DNA of 64,000 bases from Microdochium bolleyi (taxonomy: Eukaryota; Ascomycota; Sordariomycetes; Xylariales; Microdochiaceae): contig KQ964262.1 of the NCBI GenBank assembly GCA_001566295.1, positions 124,001 through 188,000 of the forward strand, given 5' to 3'. Under the pieces are notes generated by a model. It was given only the letters and a program-made list of their open reading frames with translations. It was not told the origin of the DNA and ran no database searches. The translations under genes and the position numbers were made by a program. Positions 45,238 through 56,629 of the stretch are shown here, piece by piece (within the stretch, counting starts at the first letter, position 1; every line of letters begins with the position of its first letter).

Positions 45238-45338
45238 TGATGAGGACGAGACTCGAACTCGCGCGGGTTGCCCCATCAGGATAACTACTTGTTAAGGTAA
45301 CCTTAACCTGACGCCATAACCAACTCGGCCACCTCACC
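45238..45338 (-). tRNA. tRNA-Leu(AAG) with 19-base intron
   Basis: Class II tRNA on the minus strand. The acceptor stem GGTGAGG (45338-45332) pairs with CCTCATC (45245-45239), with one G-U pair; the discriminator is A. The D arm TGGCCGAGTTGGTTATGGC is typical for Leu. The anticodon stem TCAGG/CCTGA closes the loop, with anticodon AAG at 45304-45302 and an intron at 45300-45282 one base 3' of the anticodon. A long variable arm (GGGGCAACCC) and a T arm GCGAG-TTCGAGT-CTCGT follow. Reading the anticodon as TAA would break the loop register. It decodes CTT/CTC leucine codons. Confidence 0.93.
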
Positions 45339-46185
45339 AGATGTTGTTGAAGAAGCTGGTCCTTATGCGGATATCTATCCACTGCTGATAATAGCCACGG
45401 GTCCTGCGGTCTTTTCGGGACAGGCGCGATGGCAATCGGGCGCTGTTTGGCTGTGCAGTCAACAGAAGTTGGTAGCATGGGGGTTGAGTGCAGATTCTGC
45501 ATCGGAAGTGGGCGCGAAATCGGCCGCGCAGATGGCTCTGACTTCCGACGGACTGGGTGCCGACTCCTTGGGTCTTGTTTCGGACCAAAGACTCCGAGAG
45601 GTCATGTTTGTGCAAGATGTGTAGGAACCTTGACCACTGGCGGACAACCCGTGACACCGCATGAACGCAACATGCCCAGCCGACTGCCCAGGCGAAAGCG
45701 AAAGCCTCAGGCCCGTGTTCCCGGCAATTCCTGTCTCTAAGGACCAGCCAGTTTCCAGGAGAGAGCTCTGACCGACTCCAGCTAAGTTGGCTCTGCCCAG
45801 TCGCTGGATTTCAGACAATTGTGGAGGCTCGGAGATCCTGGGATCTCGGATCCAGATTCACTGCTCTGACTGTGCGATGCCCATTCCTCATGCAGCTATC
45901 CCACTACAATTGGGACCCTTGCTCTATCAGACTCAATGACTTGCCTGCAGAAGTGCAGATGGATGATATGTATGGCGGTGTTCCAAAATACAGCACCGGG
46001 CTTACTGCCAGAGACTCAACCACACAGCCTACAGCAAACCCCGAGTGCGCCCATCCAAGCAGTTAGGAATCCATTAGGAGCAATACTCAAAGTGCGAAAA
46101 GGCCGGTCCTTGTCAGTGCTCGCAGCACACATGATGCCAACGTGACCCTGACCTGACAACATGGTGAGCTTTGCCTGGCCTTAGC
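45339..46185. other. Intergenic region
   Basis: About 850 bases upstream of the tRNA gene. The frame 45821-46066 (plus) contains a short LNDLPAEVQMDDMYG stretch that looks protein-like, but no gene can be built around it. Confidence 0.35.
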
Positions 46186-47672
46186 CTACCTCACTGGTAT
46201 CTGCCTCACAAACCCAACCTTGCCACGGCCTGTTTCTATCGCCCTTCTCGGGTGGTCACAGCGGAGATCAAAGACGACCGCGGGGCCGGCTCGGGATGAA
46301 TTCCGTGCACGGCCGGCAGTGGCAATAGAACACATCGGCGGCAGTATGTCCAGCCTGCCTGGGCCATGGCCCAGGATCCCTATCGATCGCAGCTTCCTGC
46401 CGGGTACCCTGTCGCCATTTGTCCAATGCCGGGCGTCCGTGTCCATCGCCACCTTAATCCCAGGGACAGCCAGTGTCCCCCTCACCATCTTGAACTGCGC
46501 AACCAGCTCTGTAGGCCGTCTGCCTTGCAGATGGGCACTCTCGAGCAGTGGATGCATGTCGCGGGTACCCGGCAGGAAGGCTAGCTCCCCGAGCAGCTTT
46601 CCCCCTGAGCTGATGATGCCATTGCGCAGACTGGTGGTCAGCCCTGGTAGCATGCGCGTCTTCGTCGGCAACCACGCCAGCCGATGCACTTCCTGCGCAG
46701 GCACCTGGACCGCGCCTGCCTCTACCGTCCATGGGTGAATGTGATCCCATCTCCACTCGCCTGCTCAGGAACCTCCCGCGGCACCCCTTCGCAAGTCACA
46801 CACAACGGAATCGACGCTGCCTGTCAGTACCTGCTCTCCTTCCTCAGATCTCGTTTCATGCAACGCCTGCAGTCGTTGCAGAGCGGCAGACCGCAAGCTC
46901 GGCAGCGTCTTATTCATCTCTAGACTCTCCAGAACCCCAAGCCCGACGAACAACGGCCGCTTGGCGACGGCTGCCAATACAAGCTCGTAGGGCAGACTCG
47001 TCTGCTTGCCCAGCCTCCGTAGCGCTCGACTTTGATGTCAAAGACCGCTGCCAACCACAACCTCATCGCACTATTCCGCCGACGCGGGACCGGTACAGCG
47101 AAACGATGAAGGCTGCACTCGAACCGCTGTAGTGCCTGGTGCGCGTGCTCGCGAACACCCCCGTCAGTGTCGACAGCAGATACAAACCGTCGCCTTCAAC
47201 GAAGTAATCATGATACGCGAACTCTCAACGCCACGACAACGTGCGAAGGCATCACAGGCTCGACATCGTTGAGGCACAACCTCCTTGCGCTTGGCAGGGG
47301 CATCGTTCAAGCCCAATAACGCGCGGCACCGGGCCACGTTGCCTTGACGCTCAGGTCAAACGGGTCATCTTCCTCAAGATGCAACCAGTCCCATAGAAGC
47401 TGGCAAGCCTCGAGATCGCTTGAAAGCCCATACCCGCTGGTCTCAACCAGTTTCAGGTCTGGCAACCTGCACGATAATACTGTTTTACACATCCACGACA
47501 TGTGCGCCATACTACTCGAGACACTGCTGGTCTGGGCGCCACGCATAAACCACATCGTCCATCCGCACAATAAGATACTACAAACGCCTCTCAAGACTGT
47601 GTGGTAGTTCATCATGGTCTGCCATGATGGCCAGAGCTCCAGCGAAACGCCAAACCACGCAGCCGAAGCCAC
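46186..47672 (-). pseudogene. Degenerate coding patches, minus strand
   Basis: Three minus-strand frames have protein-like translations but no common frame and no splice solution. At 47672-47307 there is a Leu-rich segment ending in LPDLKLVETSGYGLSSDLEA and LLWDWLHLEEDDPFDLSVK. At 46977-46765 there is RPLFVGLGVLESLEMNKTLP. At 46704-46186 there is NGIISSGGKLLGELAFLPGT. The leucine spacing recalls the F-box/LRR-like paralogues nearby, but the resemblance is weak. Read as remains of one or more genes broken by several indels. Some of it could be spurious, because the region also has open plus-strand frames. Confidence 0.3.
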
Positions 47673-47710
47673 TTCCCAATGCCCTCTCAGCCTAGATCCG
47701 ATCCTCGGCG

Positions 47711-48862
47711 GTGCCGTACACTCGACAATTCTTGCAGCGCCGGAGACTGTTCACGACTCGCTTTTCCAGGTATGCTTCCAACACCATGGGACAAATGACG
47801 TGGCTGACACTGGCCATCCTTTCTAGACTGTCTTCCATTCCGCTGTCTGAGGAGGAACTCAAGCAGCTCTTCCACAGCCTGACAGGCACACAGGTCTTGT
47901 GCAGGACAGTCACAGGCAGGGAACCGCTCTATGAAGTTGAGCTCCCCACTCAAGACAGGAGAACTTGAGCAATACAACCATCGAGCCCGAGCACGTATCC
48001 TTGGTCACTTGGACTTTCGCAGGTGGTAGTACACATGTCTGTCAATTGATCAAATGGCCACGCGATTCCATGTCAGACTCGCCACTAAGGATTTTACTTT
48101 TGGGGTTGATGGGAAGCTGCAGACTGCGAGATACAGCCCGAGCGAGGCCTTCAGAGCCGCCAGGCTTGTCTTTACCGAGTTGCTGGGCGACCTTCCCTCG
48201 CGCATCGCCAGCATACAAAGCTGGGCAAGAAGCGGCAACACCACTGCGGACAGATATCTGACTTGAGACGTCCCAATTTCAGCCACCTAATGGCCCTGGC
48301 AGAACAGGCCGCGGAGCTCGAGACCGCACCTGCGGTGATACAGTGGCCATGGGACGCCTGGCCCCCACACACATCGAGATGATGCGCGTGGTTGACTGGA
48401 TCGGAGAACGCCTCAAAGGGCACGAGCTTGACACGGGTCCCGTCACTGAGGTCCGCCGTCACCACGCTATTATCCCCGAACAAGTCACGAGAAAGCATAT
48501 CGAAGCATACGCGGACTCTCGCACAGCCCTGGTTGGACAGCCAATGACCGTGGTGAGAGACAAAGTCCAGTTCGCCAAGGCATGCCTGAGGGCCTGGGAT
48601 GGGGTGCCATGATCCTCATCTGTGGCAGGCTGAGGCAGCGAGTCCCTGCTTGCCAAAGCTTTGGTTTTCAGCGTGGTCTCGAGCTGATGTGAACCTACAC
48701 AGGATACAGAACGACTGGCCTGTGCATTTCTCGCCATTCATTGTCCGCACGCTCAAGGCAGATCCCCACACGGACTGTTTCCTGCAGCAGGTCGCGGATC
48801 TCGCTCTGACCACCACGAATCCCTGCCTTCGGCAACCCTCCCGACCAGATCCGACGGTTTGA
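47711..48862 (+). pseudogene. Frame-broken gene relic, plus strand
   Basis: Five plus-strand stretches with natural-looking translations follow each other but switch frame. They are 47711-47968 (MTWLTLAILSRLSSIPLSEE), 47949-48266 (LEQYNHRARARILGHLDFRR, then a TAG, then RFHVRLATKDFTFGVDGKLQ), 48254 to about 48390 (RPNFSHLMALAEQAAELETA), 48343-48612 (THIEMMRVVDWIGERLKGHE) and 48599-48862 (VNLHRIQNDWPVHFSPFIVR). At least four frameshifts and one in-frame TAG separate them, and only short overlaps exist, so introns alone cannot explain it. Protein family not recognised. Best read as a decayed protein-coding gene of about 350-380 residues. Confidence 0.42.
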
Positions 48863-49527
48863 GGGAATGTTGCATGATGAGAACCATCAGGTGAACGCTG
48901 CGCAGCCTCTTTTCGGGCCGTACATCGAAAGCTAGCTTGTGTTGTCATGCTCTTCCACAACCCTTGTCGCATGGGCTCATACGGAGGTTTCCTCTCTGTC
49001 TTTCGGCATCGTTAGCAGGGCAAGCACACTCGATTTATGCCTAATGAAGACTTTTCCTTAGCTCGTGTATCATACATAGTCTACGAATAGCAGTAGTTAT
49101 GGAAGAGTATGGAATGCCTTTGGCTACCTCGGGAGGCGATCCGAGTACCATGTCTTCCGAGAGGCCATCTGACCCAGAGTGGGCAATTCCAGCCGATCCA
49201 AGGCCCCCCCACCTCCGAGTCGTGACACGTGAAGCTCCCCGCCCCCGGCTGCCGAATCCACGTCCAGTCTCCGCTTGCTTCCGACGGAGGTGCGGGGAAG
49301 CCGAGCCCGGGGCTCCCTTGAAGCCTTCCCCAAGCGGCCAGAATCTCCAATTTCGGAGCAAGGCTCGTGGAGCTCCATTTCCCAACCTGAGCCCCGAATC
49401 CCCCTCCTTTATTCCCACCTTCTAGGCCAACATTGTCCGCAAACCAGTAACTTTGCTTGGCTCGCACCGCTTCCCAGCACCCTGTGGATATTCGGCAACG
49501 ACACAAAGACGCATCAGCCACACCACG
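48863..49527. other. Intergenic region, esterase promoter
   Basis: About 660 bases upstream of the carboxylesterase gene; GC-rich, with Pro/Arg-rich chance frames on both strands (49099-49425 and complements). No gene supported. Confidence 0.4.
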
Positions 49528-51353
49528 ATGGGCCGCCAGACGCCCTCGGGCACGACCACCGTGCAGATCGGCCCCCTCGGGACTGCCTCGTGCTTCGCCT
49601 ACGAGGACGGTGTGCGCAACATCCTTGGGGTCCCCTACGGCCGCCTCGCCAAGCGCTGGACCCGCGCGACGCTCGCAGACAGCTGGCAAGACAACAAGCA
49701 TGACGGGACGAAGCTTGGGTGAGTCGAAACGACACACGACACGGAGCAGTACTGACCTAAGACACACTCTCCAGACCCCGCTCGCACGGCATCGCCACCC
49801 ACGAGGCCAACATCGACAACGACCTCGCCGTGCCCGTGCCCGACCACCCGGCCATCCCGCGCCCCAAGCCCTCGGAACTGGGCTGCCTCAACCTCAACAT
49901 CGCCCTCCCACCACTGCCCGCCGGCCGCGACACGCAGACCAACCCGCTCCCCGTGATTATCTACGTCCACGGCGGCGCGTTCTGCTTCGGCTCCGGCGGC
50001 ACCGCCAACAACGACGGCGCGCATTTCGCAGGCTACTCGGCCAAGCGCGGCACGCCCTGCATCTACATCTCGATCAACTACCGCCTCGGGCTCGGCGGGT
50101 TCCTTGCCTCGCAGGCCATCAAGGACGAGCTCGCGCGCGACGGCTTCGCGGGGGTGGGCAACTTCGCGCTGACGGACCAGCAGGTCGCCCTGCAGTGGGT
50201 GCAGAAGTACATCGGCCACCTCGGCGGCGACCCAAACAACGTCACGCTCATGGGCCAGTCCGCGGGCGCCGCCTCGATTGGGTACCTCATGATGGCGCGA
50301 GGTGCCGAGGGCAACGAGCCGCAGGGCTTCCAGCGGGCCGTGATGCTCTCGGGGGCGGTGGGCACGATGGAGAACTGGTCGATGGACATGTGTGAGCGGA
50401 AATATCAGGCCGTGCTACGGCACTTCGGCATCGCCAACGGCCCCGACGAGCTCGACAAGCTGCGCGCGATACCCGAGGTGGAGGTCGCCAACGCCACCGA
50501 AGTCATCGAGGGCGCCGGGCCCGGCGAGCTGGTCATCATGAACGCCACTGTCGACGGGTGGTTCCACTCGCCGCAGCTCGTGTCAGACGCTGAGCTCCTG
50601 GATAGCCCAGAGTCGCTGTTCAGGTGGCGGGCGCCGCAGTGGTTGAAGAGCCTGATGATCGGGGATGTCCGGCAGGAGGGGCTCATCTTCCGGGGCAAGT
50701 TGATGAACCCAGAGCGCGGGTACGCGTGGTACCGCGACGTTCTGGCGGAGCACGTCGGCGGCGCGGCGGTCGCCGACACGATCCTCAAGGAAAAGTACGG
50801 CGCCAAGGAGGATTCTGCGGCCGGCAGCGCGGAGCTCGCGGGCCCGCTGACCGACATCTGCGGCGACGTCTTCTTCAAGATTCCCACGATCGTCATGGCG
50901 GACACGGCCTCGCGACGGGCATCCGGTGGCCACCCCGCGGGGACCGGCCCCGCGGTGTACGGGTACCACTTTGACCGGCCGTCGACCGCGGACAACGTGC
51001 TCAAGGGCCTGGCGCACCACTCGGTCGACAACATCTACGGGCACCTCAACGCGCTGGACATCATGACGCCCGAGCAAGGGGAGCTCGCGCGGCGGGTCGC
51101 CGATGACTGGCTCGATTTTGCGCAGGGTGAGCGGGACCCCTGGATCCGGTACGAGGGAGCCGAGGGGGACAGAGGGGACGGCGGGCGCTGGATGGTATAC
51201 GAGCCCGACGACACGTGGCGCGTCAAGAGCGAGAGCGAGGACGAAGAGCGCCGCGGGTACAAGCGCATGCGGTGGCTGCTGGACGAGGACTTGTACCGGG
51301 GCGTGTATAAGGCCGCGTGTGTCTGGCGGGCGCCCAAGACGCCGTATCTGTAG
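49528..51353 (+). CDS. Type B carboxylesterase / lipase-like hydrolase
   Basis: Two exons, 49528-49718 and 49775-51353, with a 56-base intron (GTGAGT ... TCCAG, phase 2); 589 aa. Alpha/beta-hydrolase that cleaves carboxylic esters. The oxyanion-hole motif is VHGGAFCFGSGG (near 129), and the nucleophile elbow GQSAG holds Ser226 (most relatives have GESAG). The catalytic His is probably in AHHSVDNIYGHL. The N-terminus MGRQTPSGTTTVQIGPLGTA leads straight into the VRNILGVPYGRLAKRW element of the family, without a signal peptide, so the enzyme is probably intracellular, unlike many secreted relatives. The C-terminal part has a Glu/Asp/Arg-rich insertion (WRVKSESEDEERRGYKRMRW). Natural substrate unknown. 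Confidence 0.9.
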
Positions 51354-52197
51354 ATAGGAATGAGCAAGTTCTTTTTTGTAGACTTGGTGCCATGGTGCCT
51401 GTTCTTGAGAGCAGCGTCAGTGTGATGTTTGTCACCCAAGAATAGCAGTGCAGACGGTGACAACCCCACCCGGCGACATCTCAATCTCAGGCCACCATCG
51501 CTCGAGCGAACACAGCGGCATACACAGGGCTTTTAGGCACAGCCGCCCCAAGACCCGCGTCGCGAATCTTGGACAACAGTCTCTGATCGTAACAGTGTGC
51601 CATATCCGCAGAACCTCGGCCAGTTGTCTGCGCCCCCGGTCATCTGCGGCCGAGACGTTACAAGGATGGGCCCCGGAGGACTCGACGATGCTCGCCCGGC
51701 TGGGGCAGTCCGCCCTCAAGGCACACACCTGTGAGCGAAGGCGGCGGGTGGTGTCGACACTTTGCTGGGCTTGGGGAGCGGAGGTTCTTGCTGCACCGTA
51801 CTTCATACGTCACAGTTTCTAGATGGGTTTGTGTCGATACCTGAGTAATACACGCTACCTTCTTGAGTGCTATACGCGTTTTTCGGAAGTGGACGTCTCC
51901 TTTCTGTACCGGCTTTTGGAGGGGTATATGAAATGCTTCAATTCAAGGCTGACGACAATTCAATTGTTCAAGTGTTCAAATGGGTTTTTATTTCTGAAGG
52001 ACTACACCAGAGCTGAGCTGCCCCTTCCACTAAAGGATGATTTTTCTGAGAACCACACAGCACCGGCGCATCAGCTTCATTGTGATTCCCAAAGCCAGGA
52101 AGGCCGCGCCTCCTTGGTTCCAGAAACGTTGAATGTGAGAGAATCCGGAGAAATCCCGAGACGGTCATCCATGACGATGCGAAAGACGATGCCCGGA
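51354..52197. other. Convergent intergenic region
   Basis: About 840 bases between the esterase (plus) and the Thr-rich gene (minus). A/T-rich at 51820-52000. No supported coding frame. Confidence 0.4.
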
Positions 52198-53000
52198 CTA
52201 CGGGGTGCACGCGGCAGTGACACTCGTGGCGTACGGGACGTAGTTTGTGACGTAGTACGTGCTCGGGATGTAGTAGTTGGAAATGGTCAGGGTTGTTGTC
52301 TGGGTGGTGGTGGTGGGGATGACGGTGGTGGAGGTGTCGACCTCGGTCTGCGTGCCGGTCCGCGTGGTGGTGGTGGTCGCGGTGGTGGTGATGGTCTGGA
52401 ACGCCGCTGCGTGCCCGTCGAGGTCACCGTGGCCGTCGTGGTCGTGGTTGTGGTCGTGGCTGCGGTCAGGATCACCGTGGGCGGCCCGCCGCTGCCCGTC
52501 GCCGTCGTGCACGGGGGCGTCGTGGGCGCGGGGACGTCCAGGCAGTCGCAGAGGGTGTCGGCAAAGGCCCTGAGCCCGCGGCGGGGGCGGTGGACACAGG
52601 GGGGGGGGGGGGGGGGGGGGGGCGACGATGCCTGTCCTGCGGACTTACACAATGTACGGCTGGTAGATGGTCGTGAGGGGGTCGACAAACGAGGTCCGAC
52701 CAGTGTGGATGGCGAGCTTGTAGGAACTATGGAGGTTGCAGCAGGTCAGTGAGGCTTCGCAGGAATCGTGGCGGGTAATGGGGACACGGAGGGTGCCGAA
52801 GGGGCCACTTACGGGACGCTCTTTGTGGTCGTGACGGACTGCGCCGTCGTGGTCGTCGTGGTCACGGTCGCGAGCTGCGTGAGGGAGACCTCGGACGTCT
52901 GCACGGCCGTGGCCTGCGAGGTCTCGGTGTCGGGGACGTGCTGCCACGGCGTCTGCCATCGGCCTGTGCACTCTCGTCCCAAAATCACAATGACTGCTTG
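52198..53000 (-). CDS. Thr-rich extracellular/cell-wall-like protein, 5' end unresolved, frame break near 3' end
   Basis: Minus-strand gene assembled from three coding segments. Exon a is open from about 53000 to 52813 and contains CTGRWQTPWQHVPDTETSQA and a TTTTTTAQSVTTTKSV end. Exon b is 52726-52649 (YKLAIHTGRTSFVDPLTTIY). Exon c starts at 52569 (FADTLCDCLDVPAPTTPPCT). Introns of 86 and 79 bases have GTAAGT donors and matching phases. Within exon c the Thr-rich frame ends at about 52428 and resumes after 32 bases (52427-52396, bounded by GT and AG), then runs to TAG at 52198 (YYIPSTYYVTNYVPYATSVT). Thr runs and scattered Cys suit an O-mannosylated surface protein. No exon with a signal peptide could be found, so the start is a guess. 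Confidence 0.45.
52599..52622. repeat. Homopolymer, 24 G on plus strand (C24 in the gene's sense)
   Basis: Uninterrupted run of 24 G on the plus strand. In the minus-strand Thr-rich gene it is a C tract inside intron 2 (52648-52570), upstream of the CTCAG acceptor, where it may act as the polypyrimidine tract. Length may be unreliable in the assembly. Confidence 0.9.
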
Positions 53001-53937
53001 TGCGGGCGACTTTGTCTGTCTTCCGCTTCTGGGCGTCCGGCGGCACTAGCGAAAGCGCCTAGTGTGGCTGCTCCGCGTTCCCGACACAACAGCAACAAGA
53101 CAGCTCTCGTCACGCGGCTTGCATGGTGGCTTGCTCCCGACGAGCTGGCCATCGCCGAGCCAGGCTGGCCCTCTGGACGCCCCTGGATCGGTGGACCTAC
53201 CGTCCGCCCAACAAAGCTTGGCTCCTCCTGACAATTCCCACAATGCAGCTGGAAGCTCAGCGCACGACTGTCCTTCTCGATCCTTGTGGCTTCCATGCCC
53301 TGAGCTGCTCCCCAAGCATTTCCAAGGATTACACCTGCGTGGTGACCTGGACACTGGGCGTCTCCGGGTCTGACGAGATGGCATTCCATACAGCTTCCAT
53401 GGCAGGGCCGTTCCTACCCTGACCACCAGCATGATTTCATCAAGAGTCTTATTTTGTCCTAAGCCATGCCCTAATCACGTACGACCATAGGATCGAGAAA
53501 ATTGAGGGTCCCGTCCGCTCCCCTGTACACAAGCTCGATACCGCCGGATCAGTAGTTGGGTCGGTGACGACCAGCGAATCCCCGGTGTTGTACGTTTTTA
53601 TTTTTTTTTGGGGCTCACCTCGTTGACCAATCCTGGTTTTGTCGTGAATTGCGATGTTGGTGTAGGTTCGAGGTGGAAGTAATCTTTTGCAGACCAACAG
53701 GGCGCAGGCACACCGCCAACCAGATCCGATCACGCTGCTGGCTCGTTCGCTCTTCCGTCCGCTCTCCTCGATGATGTTGTTGTAGAAGAGGCATTGGTGC
53801 AGGAACGACGGACGAGATGAATAAAACAAGGCTGGTTGCTTTTGCGTATTTGTCTTTGCAGGCGAGGGGCCGGTTTCAGCCCTGACGAAACCAAGGGCGA
53901 TGGCCTTCGGCAGTCCATAACTAGAAATTTTTCATAA
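53001..53937. other. Intergenic region
   Basis: About 940 bases upstream of the Thr-rich gene. It should contain that gene's missing first exon and promoter. The minus frame with MASSSGASHHASRVTRAVLL (from about 53155) was considered as a signal-bearing exon but could not be spliced convincingly. A T-run (TTTTTATTTTTTTTTGGGG) lies at about 53590. Confidence 0.35.
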
Positions 53938-54127
53938 ACCGCCTTCTCTGAGCAAATTCAGGTTTTCTCGCACGGACCAGTGTCCATAAGTACTGTGTCT
54001 AAACTAATCATAGTGCTGCACCGCCGTCTTTATCTGATCGATCCCTCGTCTGAAACTATGCTTTTGATTCGCTATCCCCGCGAAACGGTCCTTGCGAGAA
54101 AACCTGAATTTGCTCAGAGAAGGCGGT
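53938..54127. mobile_element. 190-base foldback element with 41-base inverted repeats (MITE-like)
   Basis: Arms 53938-53978 (begins ACCGCCTTCTCTGAGC) and 54087-54127 (ends GCTCAGAGAAGGCGGT) are inverted copies matching at 40 of 41 positions, separated by 108 bases. There is no open frame. Size, near-perfect terminal inverted repeats and AT-rich flanks are those of a non-autonomous DNA transposon (MITE). Flanks share only CATAA, so the target duplication is unclear. It could instead be a long hairpin, or a terminal copy of a larger element. Confidence 0.6.
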
Positions 54128-54705
54128 ATGCATAATTATTGACATGTAAGATCCTAACCTAATCTGGCTGCAACGGACCGTGCCGCCCCTGTTGCCTTGC
54201 AGTCTCGGGCACATTAAAATATCCCGGCACCCTCTCTTCCGGGTCCTCCCATGGCGGGAAGGGCGTCGCAAGCTCCGGCAGATCCGATTAGTCCCCGCTA
54301 GAAGCTGGCAAATGTCACGTCGTGCGACTCGTGCGCTGCAGATCCCAAGCTGATCGTCGACTCCGAGGTGCAAGGATGGCCTTGTTCCCCATTTATATAT
54401 TCGTTCGGACACATTTGACGGGGCTCAGAGTCGCCCCGAACCCGAGCCCGTGGATACGAATGTCCCTTCGTATCTGGCAGATCTGCACTTGGCACATGCA
54501 GAGACAGCTATTACCCACCTCGTCCACCCCCGAGCGGAGTTAATGGACGGGCTCGGGGCAGGAGGCCAGGCTACATATACCTACCTGAGCATCTTCCACT
54601 ACTGGCAAGTAAAGCGAGTTGGTTTATGAACATCAGCACTGCGCTGCCCGTCAACCTGGACACTTGTATGAACACCCGCTCGCGCATCAACAACTTAGAG
54701 CGAAG
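54128..54705. promoter_or_regulatory. P450 upstream region
   Basis: About 580 bases between the foldback element and the P450 start. A TATA-like CTACATATACC lies at about 54571, some 130 bases before the ATG, a plausible position for a fungal core promoter. Inferred from position only. Confidence 0.3.
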
Positions 54706-56629
54706 ATGGCCTCTCCCTTGTACGCAGCAGGCGTGCTGGCTCTAGCGGTAAGTACCTACCGAACTTGACATCTTGACGACGGGCTGTGTCGACCTTTTTG
54801 CTGACTCGTCTGTATGATGGCGTCCTTAGATGCTAGTCTACGCAATCGCCCAATGTTTCTACCGCATCTTCCTGCACCCACTCTCCAAAGTTCCCGGCCC
54901 TTGGCACTATTCCATTACAAGTCTATTTTTCATGCGGCATAAAGTTCGTGGTGATTGGGACCACCACCTTAAGACCCTCCACGACAAATACGGCCCTGCT
55001 GTCCGCTACACGGCCAACAGCGTATCTTTCATCTCTGCTGACGCCTGGGGTACTATTTACGGGCACAAGACGCAATCCAGCCCGGAATTTCCCAAGGATC
55101 CCATGGTCTTCGCGCAGGGGAGCAAGACGCCCGACATCATCGATGCTAATAACGATACACACCGCCGTATGCGCCGCGTCCTCGCCCATGCCTTCTCCGA
55201 AAAAGCCCTCCGTGGTCAAGAGGACCTCGTTCGCGACTACGTAGACCTCTTCGTTCAACGTATGGGCGAGAAGGCTACTCTTGCTGAGCCTATCGATATT
55301 GTGCTGTGGTACAACTTTACAACTTTTGACCTCATCGGCGATCTTTCCTTCGGTAAACCTTTTGGTATGCTTGAACGCGGAGTGTACCATCCCTGGGTTA
55401 AGATGATATTTGAGAGTATTGCCTTTCTATCATTCGGCGAGCTCCTCAGACGATACCCTATCTTGAAGCCGGCTGCCACCCTTATAACCCCAAAGGGGTT
55501 ACTCGAGAGCTACGAGGAGAATACTCGGCTCTCTCATGAGACGGCTCTCCAGCGTATACGATCGGGCGATGAGGCTCGCGAGGACTTTATGTCCTACATT
55601 CTGCGTAACAACAATAGTGACGACGAAAAGGTCAGAGCGCGGGGTCTCTCCGAAGACGAGATCGCAGCGAATGCGGTCATTCTCATTATCGCCGGTAGCG
55701 AGACGACGGCTACACAGCTCAGCGGCGCGACCTATCATCTGCTTATGAACCGGGACAAATATGATATACTCGTTGCCGAGATACGCGGGGCCTTTGCGTC
55801 TGAAAGCGAAATCACAATCAGCTCGGTCAATAACCTCGAATATCTTATCGCCGTCTTGAACGAAAGCTTCAGGATGTGTAAGTTTGTTCTCGCGACCTAT
55901 TGCATGGATTTAAAGCCCCTTTCAATCATCCATCAGCTCGTCATCTTTCGCTAACGAAGCCACCCACTTGTCCTTGCTGGTTTTAGATCCCCCTGTTCCT
56001 GCTGGGCTGCCCCGAGTTGTCCCAGACGGGGGCGAGATGATCAGCGGTCATTACATTCCTGCTAAGGTCCGTGCAAAATGAGCGCTTTCCCCCATGCCGT
56101 TTGTGCATTAGCACAAGTGTCTTTCAATTGTGCTCTTCGCTCTGCACGGTTTGCAGTGGATGAGGTTCTCAATCTTGCAGCTGACACGATCTACAGACCG
56201 CTGTCGCGGTGCCTCAGTGGGCGGCGTACCAGTCGGCGCACAACTTTTCCGAGCCGCAGCGCTTCCTCCCGGAGCGCTGGCTCGCCGGCGTGAATACGAC
56301 CGATCCTCGCTTCATCCACGACCAGCGCGACGTCCTGCAACCCTTCTCCGTCGGGCCGAGGAACTGCATCGGCAGGAAGTGAGTAAACCACCATCATAGC
56401 CTCGAGAGACCAACAGGAGTCACAAGTGATCAAGGTGGTAGCGAAGCTAACGCCCATTGCCCCGGAATGCAGCCTGGCATACGCGGAGATGCGTCTCATC
56501 TTGACCCGCCTGCTGTACAACTTCGACCTGGAGCTGCAGCCACAGAGCAGAAACTGGAACGATCAGCGCACGTTTACGCTGTGGGAGAAGGGGGAGCTTA
56601 TGGTCAAGGTCATGCCTGCCAAGCGTTGA
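54706..56629 (+). CDS. Cytochrome P450 monooxygenase
   Basis: Five exons: 54706-54747, 54830-55877, 55987-56066, 56197-56378 and 56473-56629; introns of 82-130 bases; all phases fit; 502 aa. The N-terminus (LYAAGVLALAMLVYAIAQCF) is a membrane anchor to the ER, followed by HPLSKVPGPW. The I-helix oxygen motif AGSETT is near 302, ExxR is NESFR near 358, the PERF-like element is FLPERWL, and the heme loop is FSVGPRNCIGR near 440-450 with the axial Cys. The C-helix region (DTHRRMRRVLAHAFSEKAL) resembles the isotrichodermin 15-hydroxylase-like CYP58/65 group of secondary metabolism, from memory. The donor of intron 3 (GTCCGT) is weak but the only in-frame one. It appears intact, unlike the coding relics downstream. 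Confidence 0.92.

Noticed and set aside
45238..45338. Reading the tRNA as tRNA-Leu(TAA)
   Set aside because: The anticodon stem TCAGG/CCTGA fixes the loop register so that T33 is followed by AAG.
51823..52752. 309-codon plus-strand frame rich in Gly and Val
   Set aside because: Mirror of the Thr-rich minus-strand gene; Val/Gly repeats are the complement of Thr codons.
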